Made by a program: the position numbers and the translations under genes. The notes beneath the pieces are model-generated. The model did no database searches. It was not told the DNA's origin and saw only the letters and a program-made list of their open reading frames with translations. Shown here piece by piece: positions 15,964 through 26,299 of a stretch of 64,000 nt of DNA. The first letter of the stretch is position 1. Each line of letters opens with the position of its first letter. Source of the stretch: Pararhodonellum marinum (GTDB lineage Bacteria; Bacteroidota; Bacteroidia; Cytophagales; Cyclobacteriaceae); NCBI RefSeq assembly GCF_015354735.1, contig NZ_JACEFJ010000007.1, positions 1 to 64,000 of the forward strand, written 5' to 3'.

Positions 15964-18372
15964 CTACTCGCTCCTCAATCCACTGACAGTATTGCCATAA
16001 GCTGCCTTGAGCGCTTGAAAACCAACTACCATCAAAGTGATGGTAAGGGCTGCAAAGACCACCACCAAAATGGATACAAGAGTAATTTGAGATTGGTAGG
16101 CAAAATTCTGAAGCCAGTCCTTTCCGATATACCACACCGCAGGAATAGCCAATGCCGAAGCAATCAAAACCAAAGCTATAAACTCCCTAGAAAGCGAATA
16201 GACAATCTGATAAACCTCCGCACCTAGCACCTTTCTGATGCTCATTTCCTTGGCCCTGCTCTCAATCATAAAGGACACCAATCCAGTCAAGCCTATCAGT
16301 GATATCAACAGGGTCAAACCTGCAAACAACCTGAACATTTTAGCCATCCGCAGTTCGGCTTGGTATAGCCGTTCAAAATCTTCATTGAGGAAAAAGTACT
16401 TAAAGTCCATTCCGATAAAATCTTCCAACCATTTTTGGTTCAATGAGGCAAGGGTTTCACTGGTCTGACTTGGATCAAATCTCAGCGAAAGCCAAAAGGA
16501 ATATTCTGGAGCCCAATCCATCGCAATTCCGTGAATGCTATGTTGCAAACCCCTTTGGTGAAAGTCTTTGACCACACCGATTACGGTACCCTCAGGTGCT
16601 GAGGAGGGAGATACGATTTTTTGACCTATTGCCTCCTCTGGACTTAACCAACCAAAAACCTGAACAGCCTTCTCATTTAAAACCAAGCCTTCGGTCTTAT
16701 CGGTTTCTCTCTCTGGGTCAAAAAACCTGCCTGCCACCATTTCCAGATCATAAGTATGGAGGTAATCCTGATCCACTGCCAAAAACTCTACAGAAACAGG
16801 GTTTTCTGCTTCCCTACCTTCAGGATAGGCTATTTGCCCTATCCAACCCGGCCTTCCTGGAAAACCGTTGGAATAAGTCACCTGATTGACGCCTGACATT
16901 TGCTCCAATTCATGCTTTAAACTTTCAATTCTGTTTTTGGAAATCTTTGAAGCATTCAGTACCAAGATTTCGTCTTTGGCGAAACCCAGTTCTTTTTGCT
17001 GCATAAATTCAAGTTGTTGGAGAACCACTAAAGTGCCCAAGGCCAAGGAAAGGGAAATAAAAAACTGGAATACCACCAATAGCTTTCTTAAATTACTACT
17101 ACCGCTTGTGGGGTTCGATTTGCCTTTAAGGATTTTCATGGGTTGTAAGGAAGAAAGATGCACAGCAGGATAGTATCCGGAAAGGAAAGTAATCAAAGCC
17201 ACCATACCCAATGTACCGAGCAGCACGCTGGGTATGCTTAAGATTTCAAGTGTGTAGACCTTATCCAGCAATTCGTTGAATATGGGCATCATCATACTGG
17301 CTAATAAGACCGCTAGGCAAAGTCCAAGCATGGTCAAAACCAAGGACTCGGTCATAAATTGGGCGATCAAAGAACTTTTGGAAGACCCCACTACTTTTCT
17401 TAACCCCACCTCCTTGAATCTGTCCACTGCGCGTGCAGTAGAAAGGTTAATGAAATTGATACAAGCCAGCAGAATGGTAAAAATGCAGATGCCCATTACC
17501 AAGTTAACCCGATCAATGCTTCCTAAAGGACCTAGACTGTTACCTGGCTTCCCTTTGAGGTAAACATCATTCATGGGTTCAAAATACAGCTGCCCATCCA
17601 CTCCCCAGGATTTCATCATATCTCCAACATGATCCATGTAGAGGGATTTTGCTTTTTCTTTGAAACTATCGTGATCTACCCCTTCTTTCAGCATGAGGTA
17701 ATTTCCCATATTGATATTCGCCCACCCGTATTCGGTATAGTCATTGACTCCCACCAAGTCATCAAAAGTGGCCTGAGACAATAACAGATCGAATTGAATA
17801 TGGGAATTTTGGGGTACGTTTTTTACAACAGCACCAACTGTGACCGGTATGGTGTCAGCTAAGTAAAATTCCTGATTTATCCCATCTCTGCCTTCAAATA
17901 GCCTACTTTCTGTATCCTCAGTAATGACAGCGAAATACGGCTTATCCAAGCTGGTAGACACGTCACCTTTGACTAAGTCAAAAGAAAAAACATCAAAAAA
18001 ATCCTTATTTGTGTAGAACATTTTAGGAGAGAAACTTTCCTGTTCGGTGCGGACATCCAATCTCGGCCATGAAATGGTGTAAATTACTTTTTCGACTTCA
18101 GGATAAGACGCTTCCAAAAATTGTCCTACTGGCCAACCATTGTCATTCATCAGACTTTCGTTGCCTGATTTCAGGTCCACCAAAACTGTATTGACTCGGT
18201 ATATGCAATCAGCTTTTGAATGAAAATTATCAAAAGAAAATTCATCCAAGGTATAAACCAACATAAAAATGCCACCCGTAATACCCAAAGCCAAACTAAA
18301 GATATTGATGGCCGTAAAACCTTTCCTTTTCTTTAGGTTTCGTAGGGCTATTTTGACGTAGTTTTTGAGCAT
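15964..18372 (-). CDS. P2: duplicated FtsX/MacB-type ABC permease
   Basis: An 802-residue permease, last of the P5-P4-P3-P2 series. TM1 lies at about 20-43. The first FtsX block has FINLSTARAVDRFKEVGLRK; the first periplasmic domain carries the shared VPQNSHIQFDLLLS motif. The second periplasmic domain has GVVKDFHQRGL and the second FtsX block RAKEMSIRKVLGA. The C-terminal tail reads NTVSGLRSE, where every other paralogue has (N/D)P at the first two positions. The gap to the upstream P3 stop is 225 nt and contains a palindromic element, so expression could be attenuated relative to P3. No own enhancer dyad is seen. Confidence 0.93.
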   Translation of the reverse strand: MLKNYVKIALRNLKKRKGFTAINIFSLALGITGGIFMLVYTLDEFSFDNFHSKADCIYRVNTVLVDLKSGNESLMNDNGWPVGQFLEASYPEVEKVIYTISWPRLDVRTEQESFSPKMFYTNKDFFDVFSFDLVKGDVSTSLDKPYFAVITEDTESRLFEGRDGINQEFYLADTIPVTVGAVVKNVPQNSHIQFDLLLSQATFDDLVGVNDYTEYGWANINMGNYLMLKEGVDHDSFKEKAKSLYMDHVGDMMKSWGVDGQLYFEPMNDVYLKGKPGNSLGPLGSIDRVNLVMGICIFTILLACINFINLSTARAVDRFKEVGLRKVVGSSKSSLIAQFMTESLVLTMLGLCLAVLLASMMMPIFNELLDKVYTLEILSIPSVLLGTLGMVALITFLSGYYPAVHLSSLQPMKILKGKSNPTSGSSNLRKLLVVFQFFISLSLALGTLVVLQQLEFMQQKELGFAKDEILVLNASKISKNRIESLKHELEQMSGVNQVTYSNGFPGRPGWIGQIAYPEGREAENPVSVEFLAVDQDYLHTYDLEMVAGRFFDPERETDKTEGLVLNEKAVQVFGWLSPEEAIGQKIVSPSSAPEGTVIGVVKDFHQRGLQHSIHGIAMDWAPEYSFWLSLRFDPSQTSETLASLNQKWLEDFIGMDFKYFFLNEDFERLYQAELRMAKMFRLFAGLTLLISLIGLTGLVSFMIESRAKEMSIRKVLGAEVYQIVYSLSREFIALVLIASALAIPAVWYIGKDWLQNFAYQSQITLVSILVVVFAALTITLMVVGFQALKAAYGNTVSGLRSE

Positions 18373-18559
18373 GATGGGAAATTTATGGTTATCAGGTTGT
18401 CAGCGTTGTCGGGTTATCAATAAATCGGTTTATCGGTTTGTGAAAATTCAGGTCTGACTACCGAAAGTAGATTAAAAGGTTTTCAGGTTATCAGCTAATC
18501 GGTATATCAGATTTACAGATTAACTGTTTTCGGTTTCTCTGCATTTTCAATAAAATAAA

Positions 18560-18590
18560 GATCTTCGAGGTTTTGAAAACCTCAAAGGTC
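18560..18590 (-). repeat. Long palindrome between P3 and P2 (REP-like or attenuator)
   Basis: GATCTTCGAGGTTTT and AAAACCTCAAAGGTC form 15-bp arms around one central base, with one mismatch and one G-T pair. It starts 8 nt after the P3 stop. On the minus strand it is followed by a T-rich stretch (TTTATTTTATT), so it may act as a partial terminator setting P2 levels. The sequence class (GAGGTTTT/AAAACCTC) also looks like a dispersed palindromic repeat. The remaining P3-P2 spacer (18373-18559) is a degenerate tract of TTATCGG/TTATCAG-like words. Confidence 0.55.
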
Positions 18591-18597
18591 CTAACTT

Positions 18598-21024
18598 TTA
18601 TTCCACCTTAAAGGCATCCACAGGATTAATCATGGCAGCACGGAGCGACTGGGAACTCACAGTCAGTGCGGCAATAATAGTGGCTGCCAATCCCGCAATC
18701 CCAAATACAATCCATGAGACAGAGACACTATAAGCAAAATTATCAAGCCAGCCGTTCATGCCATACCAGGCAATGGGAATGGCCAAGAGGAATCCAAAAA
18801 GCACCAATTTCAGAAAATCCAGTCCCAACAAGGAAACGATGCTCCAAATACTGGCACCCATCACTTTTCTGATGCCTATTTCTTTGGTGCGCTGCTCGGT
18901 GGCATAGGCTGCCAAACCAAACAGTCCCAATACTGAAATCAGAATGGCCAGTCCTGCAAAGAATCCAAATACGGTCCCCACCTTTTCCTCTGCCTCGTAT
19001 TGCTGGTCAAACCTGTCAGAAATCAGGTAATAATTGAAGGGGAAATCAGGCTTCATCGCCAGCCATTCCTCTTTAAGATAATCCAAGGCAGCCTCTTTGT
19101 GCTCACCGTTGATTTTAATGGCCACCTCATTGAAGCGGTCTTGGGGAATCAAAAAAACCAAAGGACTGATGGGCTGATGAAGCGATTCAAAATGAAAATC
19201 TTTAACGATACCGGTAATCCGACCCCTTCTTAAACCATATTGAAATGGCTTGTCAATGGCTTCTTCAGCATTTGCCCATCCGATGGCCCTTACCGCAGCT
19301 TCATTCAAAATAAATGCTTCGGTGGAGTCACTCGCCTGGTTGAAATCAAAATTCCTTCCCGCAACGATTTCCATCCCAAAAGTCTCCGTAAAGCTATGAC
19401 TTACATGGACATCTGAGATCCTAACTTCCACTGGCAACAATTCACCGTTCACTTCTGCCTGGGCACCTTGAGCATCCAATAACCTTCCTGAAGGTACCCT
19501 GCTTCCCAAAGCCAAGTCCTCAATACCCGGGTGTTGTATCAATCGGTCACGCATCATATCAAAATTTCCCGTCAGTTCAGCATGGGCAGGCAAAACCACA
19601 ATTTCATCTTTTTCAAAACCAAGGTCTTTGTTTTTCATAAAATCGAGCTGGTTCATCACGACCAAAACGGCGACAATCAATATCACCGAGATAGCAAATT
19701 GTCCCACCACCAGAGCAGATCGTAGTTTCTCATGGATAGAGCCAATTTTGTAGGTTCCTTTCAGGACTTTGACCGGTTGAAACCCGGATAAAAACAGGGA
19801 AGGGTAACTGCCAGCAACCAAACCTACCAAGAGTACCAATAAAATCAGACCACCCAAGTACTCCGGGTGGGTAATAAAATTGAGGGTAAGCATTTTTCCA
19901 GTAAAATTACTGAACACTGGTAAGAAGAGGTAAGACAACAACAGAGCGATCACTAAGGCCAATAGGGACATAAAGATGGTCTCAGCCATAAACTGTCTCA
20001 CCAACAATTGCCGGTCGGCACCAAGTACTTTTCTCAAACCAACTTCCAAAGCCCTTTTGGCAGACCGTGCGGTCGCCAGATTCATGAAATTGATACAGGC
20101 TATCAAGAGAATGAAGATGGCAATTGCACTGTAAATGTAGACATATTCCATACTGCTGTTTGGCTCCATTTCTGAATCCAAATTGGAATGCAAATGGATA
20201 TCGGTGACAGGCCACAAAAAGAGTTTGGTACCCATAGAGGCAGAAAATCCTTGGGAGCTTGGTGTGAGGTGTCGGTCAATAAAGGCGGGGATCTGAGCTT
20301 CCAAAGCTTCCACCTTTTCCCCATCTGCCAATAGCAAATAAGTACCAAAACTGTTGTTTCCGAAATTTTTCATGATCGCTTCATACCCTCCATAAAAAGC
20401 GACAACCAGTTCCATCGAGGCCAGGAAATCAACTTGAAAATGGGAGTTTTCCGGCACGTCAGCCATCACGCCTCTGACCTGCATATCCATTTTGTCCGAA
20501 CCAATCATCACTTCCAGGGATTTTCCCATGGCATCCTGTTCCCCGAAATATTTTTTGGCCATGGATTCTGTGATCACCAAACCATCAGGGAAAGAGAGGG
20601 CAGTTTCCAAATCACCTTCGACCAAAGGCCAGGAAAACACCTTAAACACTTCAGCATCCGAAAAATAAAATCTGCTTTCCTCAAAAGTATTGGTTGATTC
20701 TTTGATGATCACCGGCGTACTTGTAAGCCTTACTGCCTCCTCTATCTGATCTCCAAAATCAGATTTCAGCAATGGGGCAAAGGGAGGTGCTGCATGACCC
20801 AGATGAAGATTGGTTTGGCCATCCGGATTGAACCAAGCCCTTGAGACCCTGAAAATCCTATCTGAATGTTCATGATAACTATCATAGCTGAGTTCATGTT
20901 GGACAAAGAGGAAAATCAAAATACTGGCTGCCATTCCCACAGAAAGTCCCAATATATTAATTAGGATATATGCAGGATTCTTCTTCAGGTTTCGGACGAA
21001 TATTTTCAGGTAGTTTTGGAGCAT
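18598..21024 (-). CDS. P3: duplicated FtsX/MacB-type ABC permease
   Basis: An 808-residue permease. N-terminus MLQNYLKIFVRNLKKN, TM1 about 20-43 (INILGLSVGMAASILIFLFV). The first periplasmic domain contains MADVPENSHFQVDFLAS and VTDIHLHSNLDSE. The first FtsX block reads FMNLATARSAKRALEVGLRK, with Leu replacing the Lys of the usual KEVG. The second periplasmic domain has GIVKDFHFESLHQ; the second FtsX block is RTKEIGIRKVMGA. It ends NPVDAFKVE. It sits 142 nt after P4 and 225 nt before P2 on the same strand, without an own enhancer site, so it is read as an internal cistron. Confidence 0.93.
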   Translation of the reverse strand: MLQNYLKIFVRNLKKNPAYILINILGLSVGMAASILIFLFVQHELSYDSYHEHSDRIFRVSRAWFNPDGQTNLHLGHAAPPFAPLLKSDFGDQIEEAVRLTSTPVIIKESTNTFEESRFYFSDAEVFKVFSWPLVEGDLETALSFPDGLVITESMAKKYFGEQDAMGKSLEVMIGSDKMDMQVRGVMADVPENSHFQVDFLASMELVVAFYGGYEAIMKNFGNNSFGTYLLLADGEKVEALEAQIPAFIDRHLTPSSQGFSASMGTKLFLWPVTDIHLHSNLDSEMEPNSSMEYVYIYSAIAIFILLIACINFMNLATARSAKRALEVGLRKVLGADRQLLVRQFMAETIFMSLLALVIALLLSYLFLPVFSNFTGKMLTLNFITHPEYLGGLILLVLLVGLVAGSYPSLFLSGFQPVKVLKGTYKIGSIHEKLRSALVVGQFAISVILIVAVLVVMNQLDFMKNKDLGFEKDEIVVLPAHAELTGNFDMMRDRLIQHPGIEDLALGSRVPSGRLLDAQGAQAEVNGELLPVEVRISDVHVSHSFTETFGMEIVAGRNFDFNQASDSTEAFILNEAAVRAIGWANAEEAIDKPFQYGLRRGRITGIVKDFHFESLHQPISPLVFLIPQDRFNEVAIKINGEHKEAALDYLKEEWLAMKPDFPFNYYLISDRFDQQYEAEEKVGTVFGFFAGLAILISVLGLFGLAAYATEQRTKEIGIRKVMGASIWSIVSLLGLDFLKLVLFGFLLAIPIAWYGMNGWLDNFAYSVSVSWIVFGIAGLAATIIAALTVSSQSLRAAMINPVDAFKVE

Positions 21025-21166
21025 GGTTATGGTCGTTGTATTTCTTTATGGTTTTTATTTTTTCGGTCTTGTATACGGAGATTGGTTACTTGGCTTTCAG
21101 TTCATCTGCTATCCGTTTATCCAATTTTCCGTTTATCTGCCTATCTAATTTACTTTTCATCTGACC

Positions 21167-23587
21167 CTATTCATTCTTCAAATAATCCACAGGATTCCTT
21201 GCGGCTGTTCTGAATGACTGGTAGCTGACCGTAAGCCAGGCAATAATGATTGATAACACACCTGCTAGTAAGATCCAAAGTACATTGATTTCAATTCTGA
21301 AAGGGAAATTTTGTAACCAGTAATGGTTCATGAGGTAGTAGGTCAAGGGTCCTGCAAACAGAAAGGAGATGAGAACCAACAAGGTGAAATCTTTGCTCAG
21401 AATGGTAACCAGATTCGTGACTGATGCTCCAAGGGCTTTTCTGATGCTGATTTCTTTGGATCGCTGTTCGGTGGTGTAGGCTGCTAATCCAAACAATCCC
21501 AGGCAAGCAATACCAATGGCCAAGATGGTGAATACCAAGATGATATTCCCCATTTTTTGCTCGGAACGGAACTGTGCTTCGAAATTGGCATCCACAAAGG
21601 AATACTCAAAGGCAGCCCCATTGGAATACTTCTTCCAGATGTTTTCCAGAATGGTAATTTTCTCTTTCACATTTCCTGAACTGAGTTTGATGGCCATCTC
21701 ATCATTGGGTTCCGGACCCAAAGTGATGATCAACGGCCTGACATTCAATTTCAGACTTTCAAAGTTGAAATCTTTGATCACACCGACCACTTGCCTTTCG
21801 ATAGGCTCATCATTGTTGCCCCAAAATCCTGAAATACGCTGTGCCCCATCCAATTCTTTCCAGCCCATTTGTCTGAAGGCAGTTTCGTTGATGATCACAG
21901 CACTTGTGTCACTTGGGAAATCCCTGGAGAAAAACCTTCCGTCGGCCATTTTGTAACCCATAGCTTCAGCCTGCTCATGGTCTACAAAATAAAGGTTACA
22001 AAGAAAATCCTGTCCTGTCTCCACGTTCCTAAACACAGAGTTCCAGTCCACATTCGGTGGCAGCCGATTGGCAAAGCTGGCCGCTACAAAATCAGTATGG
22101 CCATTCAGCTCATCTTTGAACGCTTTGGCATTCTGACCCAAGGATCTGGTATGCAGGAGATTGATTACACTTTCTTTGTCAAAACCCAGATTTTTTTCCT
22201 GCAAATATCGGAGTTGCTGATATACCACGAGCGAACTGATAATCAAACATATGGAAATGAAAAACTGGAATACCACCAGTCCGTTTCTGAAGTTTGACCT
22301 TTTCGCACCACTTCTGATTTTTCCCTTCAGTACATTTACAGGTGAAAAGGAGGTCAGATAAAACGCAGGATAAGAACCAGCCAAAATCCCCACAATAATA
22401 GCAAAACCGATTATGGAGAGTATGATCAATGGATCGGCGAAAATACCAAGGCCTAAGCTTTTGCCAGAGAGCACATTGAATGGTCTTAGGGCGAGCAAAA
22501 CCAAAAACAAAGCAATAAAAGTAGAAATGGCACTGTAAAGAATGGATTCGGATAAAAACTGCCCAATGAGTTTAGAAGTCTTCGCTCCGATGGTTTTTCT
22601 GACACCTACTTCTTTGGCCCGGTTGGCTGAGCGGGCTGTGGATAGGTTCATGAAATTAATACAGGCAATGATGATGATAAAAAAGGCCACAGCACCAAAA
22701 ATGTAAAGGTACTGAATACTGCCCGTAGGCTTGATTTCTTCCTGTACATCGGACCGAAGATGGATGTCGCGGATATTCATCACCTGATATCCGAGCTTAT
22801 TACCCTGATCCAAAAAGATATCTAAGGAAACCCCCATAAACTGTTCCAGTTCAGGCCCGAAATTTTTTATCACAAAATTATCCAAAGCCGCTTGAACATT
22901 GCCCAAATCCGCGTCAGGATAGGTTTTAAAATAAGTGTATAGGTTGTTGCTGGTCCATTGGGTAGTTTTCATATAGTCCCAACTCTCCCCGGACAGGATC
23001 AAATCAAAAGCCATATGGGAGTGATGAGGAACATCCTCCATGACGCCCGATACTTCCGTTTCCTTCTTGTCGGATCCTCTCAGGATGATTTTACCAATGG
23101 GACTCTCCTCCCCAAAGTACTTCTTGGCGGTTGATTGGGTCAGCACCACTTTATTGGGTCCGACAAGGGCTGTTTCGGGATTTCCTTCCAATAAGCTGAA
23201 TCCAAAGAAATCAAAAAAACCAGGGTCAGAAGCCAACATTCTGGGTTCAGTGAAGGTCTTGTCTTCATATTGGATAGGCATGGTTCTAAACAGCCCAAAC
23301 CTGATGGCATCTTCCACTTCAGGCACTTGATCAACCAAAGCCTGAGCCATGGGATTGGGCGTCATGGCTACCTCAAAATCATTGTCACTCATCCTCCCGT
23401 GCATGCTGATCCGGTAGATGTTTTCAGCATCAGGATGGAATTTATCATAACTCAACTCATCCACCACATAGATCACGATCAACATGAATGTGGCGATACC
23501 CAGGCTAAAACCCATGATATTGATGGCTGTATAGGCTTTTTGCCTACCCATAATGCGCCAAGCAGTGAGAAAATAATTTTTGAGCAT
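21167..23587 (-). CDS. P4: duplicated FtsX/MacB-type ABC permease
   Basis: An 806-residue permease. N-terminus MLKNYFLTAWRIMGRQ, where RIM replaces the usual RNL; TM1 about 20-43. The first periplasmic domain has MEDVPHHSHMAFDLILS. The first FtsX block is FMNLSTARSANRAKEVGVRK. A TM near 440-460 precedes the second periplasmic domain with GVIKDFNFESLKLN; the second FtsX block is RSKEISIRKALGA and the tail NPVDYLKNE. The 309-nt spacer to P5 contains palindromic repeat sequence; the 142-nt spacer to P3 is low complexity. Substrate unknown. Confidence 0.93.
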   Translation of the reverse strand: MLKNYFLTAWRIMGRQKAYTAINIMGFSLGIATFMLIVIYVVDELSYDKFHPDAENIYRISMHGRMSDNDFEVAMTPNPMAQALVDQVPEVEDAIRFGLFRTMPIQYEDKTFTEPRMLASDPGFFDFFGFSLLEGNPETALVGPNKVVLTQSTAKKYFGEESPIGKIILRGSDKKETEVSGVMEDVPHHSHMAFDLILSGESWDYMKTTQWTSNNLYTYFKTYPDADLGNVQAALDNFVIKNFGPELEQFMGVSLDIFLDQGNKLGYQVMNIRDIHLRSDVQEEIKPTGSIQYLYIFGAVAFFIIIIACINFMNLSTARSANRAKEVGVRKTIGAKTSKLIGQFLSESILYSAISTFIALFLVLLALRPFNVLSGKSLGLGIFADPLIILSIIGFAIIVGILAGSYPAFYLTSFSPVNVLKGKIRSGAKRSNFRNGLVVFQFFISICLIISSLVVYQQLRYLQEKNLGFDKESVINLLHTRSLGQNAKAFKDELNGHTDFVAASFANRLPPNVDWNSVFRNVETGQDFLCNLYFVDHEQAEAMGYKMADGRFFSRDFPSDTSAVIINETAFRQMGWKELDGAQRISGFWGNNDEPIERQVVGVIKDFNFESLKLNVRPLIITLGPEPNDEMAIKLSSGNVKEKITILENIWKKYSNGAAFEYSFVDANFEAQFRSEQKMGNIILVFTILAIGIACLGLFGLAAYTTEQRSKEISIRKALGASVTNLVTILSKDFTLLVLISFLFAGPLTYYLMNHYWLQNFPFRIEINVLWILLAGVLSIIIAWLTVSYQSFRTAARNPVDYLKNE

Positions 23588-23720
23588 GTTTTTTTTGTTT
23601 ATCTAATGGCCCTTTTTTCTTTTTTACTCCAAATCAAATACTTACTACTTCTGAAAAACAGATCAATGGTAATAACTTTATCCCAACAAAATTGGATTGG
23701 AATACTACTTTGGTATCCCT

Positions 23721-23800
23721 TAAACCCCTTCAGGGTTTATTTTTACCGGTTATTTTTACTCTCCCCCAGTTGCCGCCCGGGGCTAATAACCTTCGGGATT
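23721..23800. repeat. Palindrome cluster between P5 and P4
   Basis: Within the 309-nt P5-P4 spacer (23588-23896) there is a TAAACCC/GGGTTTA stem with a 5-nt loop (23721-23739) followed by TTTTT on the plus strand. About 40 nt further is a GC-rich segment CCCAGTTGCCGCCCGGGG and the CCTTCGGGATTTAACC word. The rest of the spacer is pyrimidine-rich filler. It looks like a REP-type element rather than a promoter. Whether it limits P4-P3-P2 transcription is unclear. Confidence 0.45.
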
Positions 23801-23896
23801 TAACCTCTACCAAATCGGCAGACAATATTGACAGATTTACTTCTTTCCTTTTACTTCTTACATACACCTTTCACCTCTTACTTACCATCTGCCAAT

Positions 23897-26299
23897 CTAC
23901 TCATCCTTCAATGTCTTGGCAGGGTCCTGAAGGAAAACCTTTATCGCTCTATATCCAATCGTAAGAAATGAAATGCCTCCCACAACCAAAACGGCCATGA
24001 CAAATATCCAAGGGGACACATCCGTTTTGTAGGCAAATCCCTGTAGCCATTCTTTGGAAAACCACAGCCCAAATAGAACTGCCAAGCAAGCTGAAATCAG
24101 AAGCAAAACAAAGAAATCCGCGGAAAGGACTTTGAGTACGTCAGAGGCTTGGGCACCGAGAACTTTTCTGATGCTGATTTCCCGTGTCCTTCTCAAAGCA
24201 ACATAAGAAACCAATCCAAACAGTCCCATACAAGCGATGCAGATGGCAATAGCGGCAAATAGGCCGAATATTTGCCCGATTTTTTGTTCTGCCAGGTACA
24301 TTTTTCCGTATTCCTCGTCTAAAAAGCGATAAGCAAAAGGTCTCTCAGGAAAAAAATCCTTGAATATCCCTTCTAATTTTGCCAAATGATCAGTTGGATT
24401 GCCTTTTGGCATTTTCACCAATAACCAATTGGCCTCCCTAGGTTGGATAAAGATTCCCAACGCGCTGACCTGATGGTGAAGAGAATTGAAATAGAAATTT
24501 TGTACCACGCCCTTGATGACGCTATTGACTCCATTGTACACAATTTTCCGACCAATGCTTTCCTCAGGCGTCCAGCCCAGTTCTTTAATGGCCGCTTCAT
24601 TGAAGATCACATACATTTCCTGATCTTCCTCATATGCCGTTGTCTGATCAATGTCCTGTTCGGTGAAATCACTTCCTGCAATCAAATTTAATCCGAGGGT
24701 CTTTACTACATCATGATCGACTGCAAATCCTGTGATCATGAATTCTTTATCATTGTTACCTCCTGGTGAAACTGAATAGCCTGCTTGAATAAAATGAGGC
24801 ATAGAATTACCCAAACTAGCGGAAAGTGCAACACCCCCTCTTTCAATTTCATTTTTAAAGGAGGGAATCTGTTCCCGCATATTGTAATGAAAATTCAAGG
24901 CTACTACAGATTCCCGCTCATAGCCCAGATTGACTGATTGCATGTAGGTCAACTGCTGTTTTACAATCAACGTGGAAACCAATAGACTGATAGACACAAA
25001 AAATTGAAAAACCACTAAACTTCTTCTAAGCCATGGCCCACCCCTATGCCCTAAAATTCTTTTGCCCAAAGCTTGTAAAGGTTCCAATCCTGACAACACG
25101 AAAGAGGGATAATATCCAGCAAAAAATGCAATAAAAATCAGTAATGCCAGTCCTATAGAAATTCCCATCGGGCTGAGCAGCAATTCCAGGTTTAAGGGGA
25201 TACCCGCAAAGGCTTCAAACCGGGATTTAAATAGGAGCAGCAAAAGAATACTTAAAATCAAGCTGAAAAAAGTAAGTATAAAAGACTCAGAGATAAATTG
25301 ACCAAACAACTGAAGCCTACCCGCTCCCATTACCTTTCTCAGTCCTACCTCTTTATTTCTCTCAGTGGCTTCGGCCGTAGCCAAATTGACATAATTGATA
25401 ATCCCTATGATGATCAATAGGACTGCGACCACACCAAAAATGTAGAGATTTTTCACATCAGCTGCAGGCTTCATTTCCTTTAGTTGACTATCACCCAGAT
25501 AAACGGAGGTCAACGGCTGGAACAACACGCCCACTTCAAAGCCATAGCTTCTCATTTCTTCACCAAAGTATTTTTCCACCAACACATCCAGTTTTTGGGC
25601 GAACTGATCCCGGTCAGCATTTGGCCTTAATTTGGCATAAGAATAATAGTTGGCAGGGCTCCATTTTGGGTCTTTCCCATCTCTCGTACTGATAAATGAA
25701 GCCAAAAAATCAAAATCCAAATGGCTGTTACTAGGGAAATCTGCGACCACGCCGGTAACCAGATAATCCTTTCCGTCAACTTTCAAGAACTGACCTACTC
25801 CTGAATATGAATTTCTGAAATATTTTTCTGCGGTACTTTTTGTCAAAACAATCTGATTGGGTTCAGCCAATAATTTGCCTGCCTCTCCAGCCAATAATTC
25901 CAAATCGAACACTTCAAAAAAGTTTTCATCCACGAAAGCGAATTTGTTTTCCTCCTGATTGCCTTGCCCTGCATCGATTAAGACAGTAGAAAAAATACCG
26001 AAGTCAAAAATCAATGTTCCTACCTCTACCTCGTCGACTTCTTCCATCAAAGTAGGTACCAAGGCAGACGGAGTCATACTGACCACCTGCTCCTCCCCTG
26101 CCATGGCAAATCTTTGTCCGAACCTGACCACTCGATCCGAATCAGTATACATGCTGTCGTAGGTGGCTTCATGGTGGATATACAACGCGATAGCCAAAAA
26201 ACTCGCTATTGCTATGGTAAGTCCTAGGATATTGATACCAGTATACAATTTCCTTTTGGATAGATTTCTGAAGGAAACTTTAAAATAGTTTTTCCACAT
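23897..26299 (-). CDS. P5: duplicated FtsX/MacB-type ABC permease, first of a four-permease block
   Basis: An 800-residue permease. N-terminus MWKNYFKVSFRNLSKRK; TM1 about 20-43 with the variant HHEATYDSMY in place of the common HELSYD after it. The first periplasmic domain contains VVADFPSNSHLDFDFLAS. The first FtsX block is YVNLATAEATERNKEVGLRK; the second is RTREISIRKVLGA (Arg for Lys in KEI). The tail is DPAKTLKDE. It directly follows an enhancer dyad and TGGCAT box and a terminator that closes the upstream protease gene, so it should be the promoter-proximal cistron of P5-P4-P3-P2. Confidence 0.93.
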   Translation of the reverse strand: MWKNYFKVSFRNLSKRKLYTGINILGLTIAIASFLAIALYIHHEATYDSMYTDSDRVVRFGQRFAMAGEEQVVSMTPSALVPTLMEEVDEVEVGTLIFDFGIFSTVLIDAGQGNQEENKFAFVDENFFEVFDLELLAGEAGKLLAEPNQIVLTKSTAEKYFRNSYSGVGQFLKVDGKDYLVTGVVADFPSNSHLDFDFLASFISTRDGKDPKWSPANYYSYAKLRPNADRDQFAQKLDVLVEKYFGEEMRSYGFEVGVLFQPLTSVYLGDSQLKEMKPAADVKNLYIFGVVAVLLIIIGIINYVNLATAEATERNKEVGLRKVMGAGRLQLFGQFISESFILTFFSLILSILLLLLFKSRFEAFAGIPLNLELLLSPMGISIGLALLIFIAFFAGYYPSFVLSGLEPLQALGKRILGHRGGPWLRRSLVVFQFFVSISLLVSTLIVKQQLTYMQSVNLGYERESVVALNFHYNMREQIPSFKNEIERGGVALSASLGNSMPHFIQAGYSVSPGGNNDKEFMITGFAVDHDVVKTLGLNLIAGSDFTEQDIDQTTAYEEDQEMYVIFNEAAIKELGWTPEESIGRKIVYNGVNSVIKGVVQNFYFNSLHHQVSALGIFIQPREANWLLVKMPKGNPTDHLAKLEGIFKDFFPERPFAYRFLDEEYGKMYLAEQKIGQIFGLFAAIAICIACMGLFGLVSYVALRRTREISIRKVLGAQASDVLKVLSADFFVLLLISACLAVLFGLWFSKEWLQGFAYKTDVSPWIFVMAVLVVGGISFLTIGYRAIKVFLQDPAKTLKDE

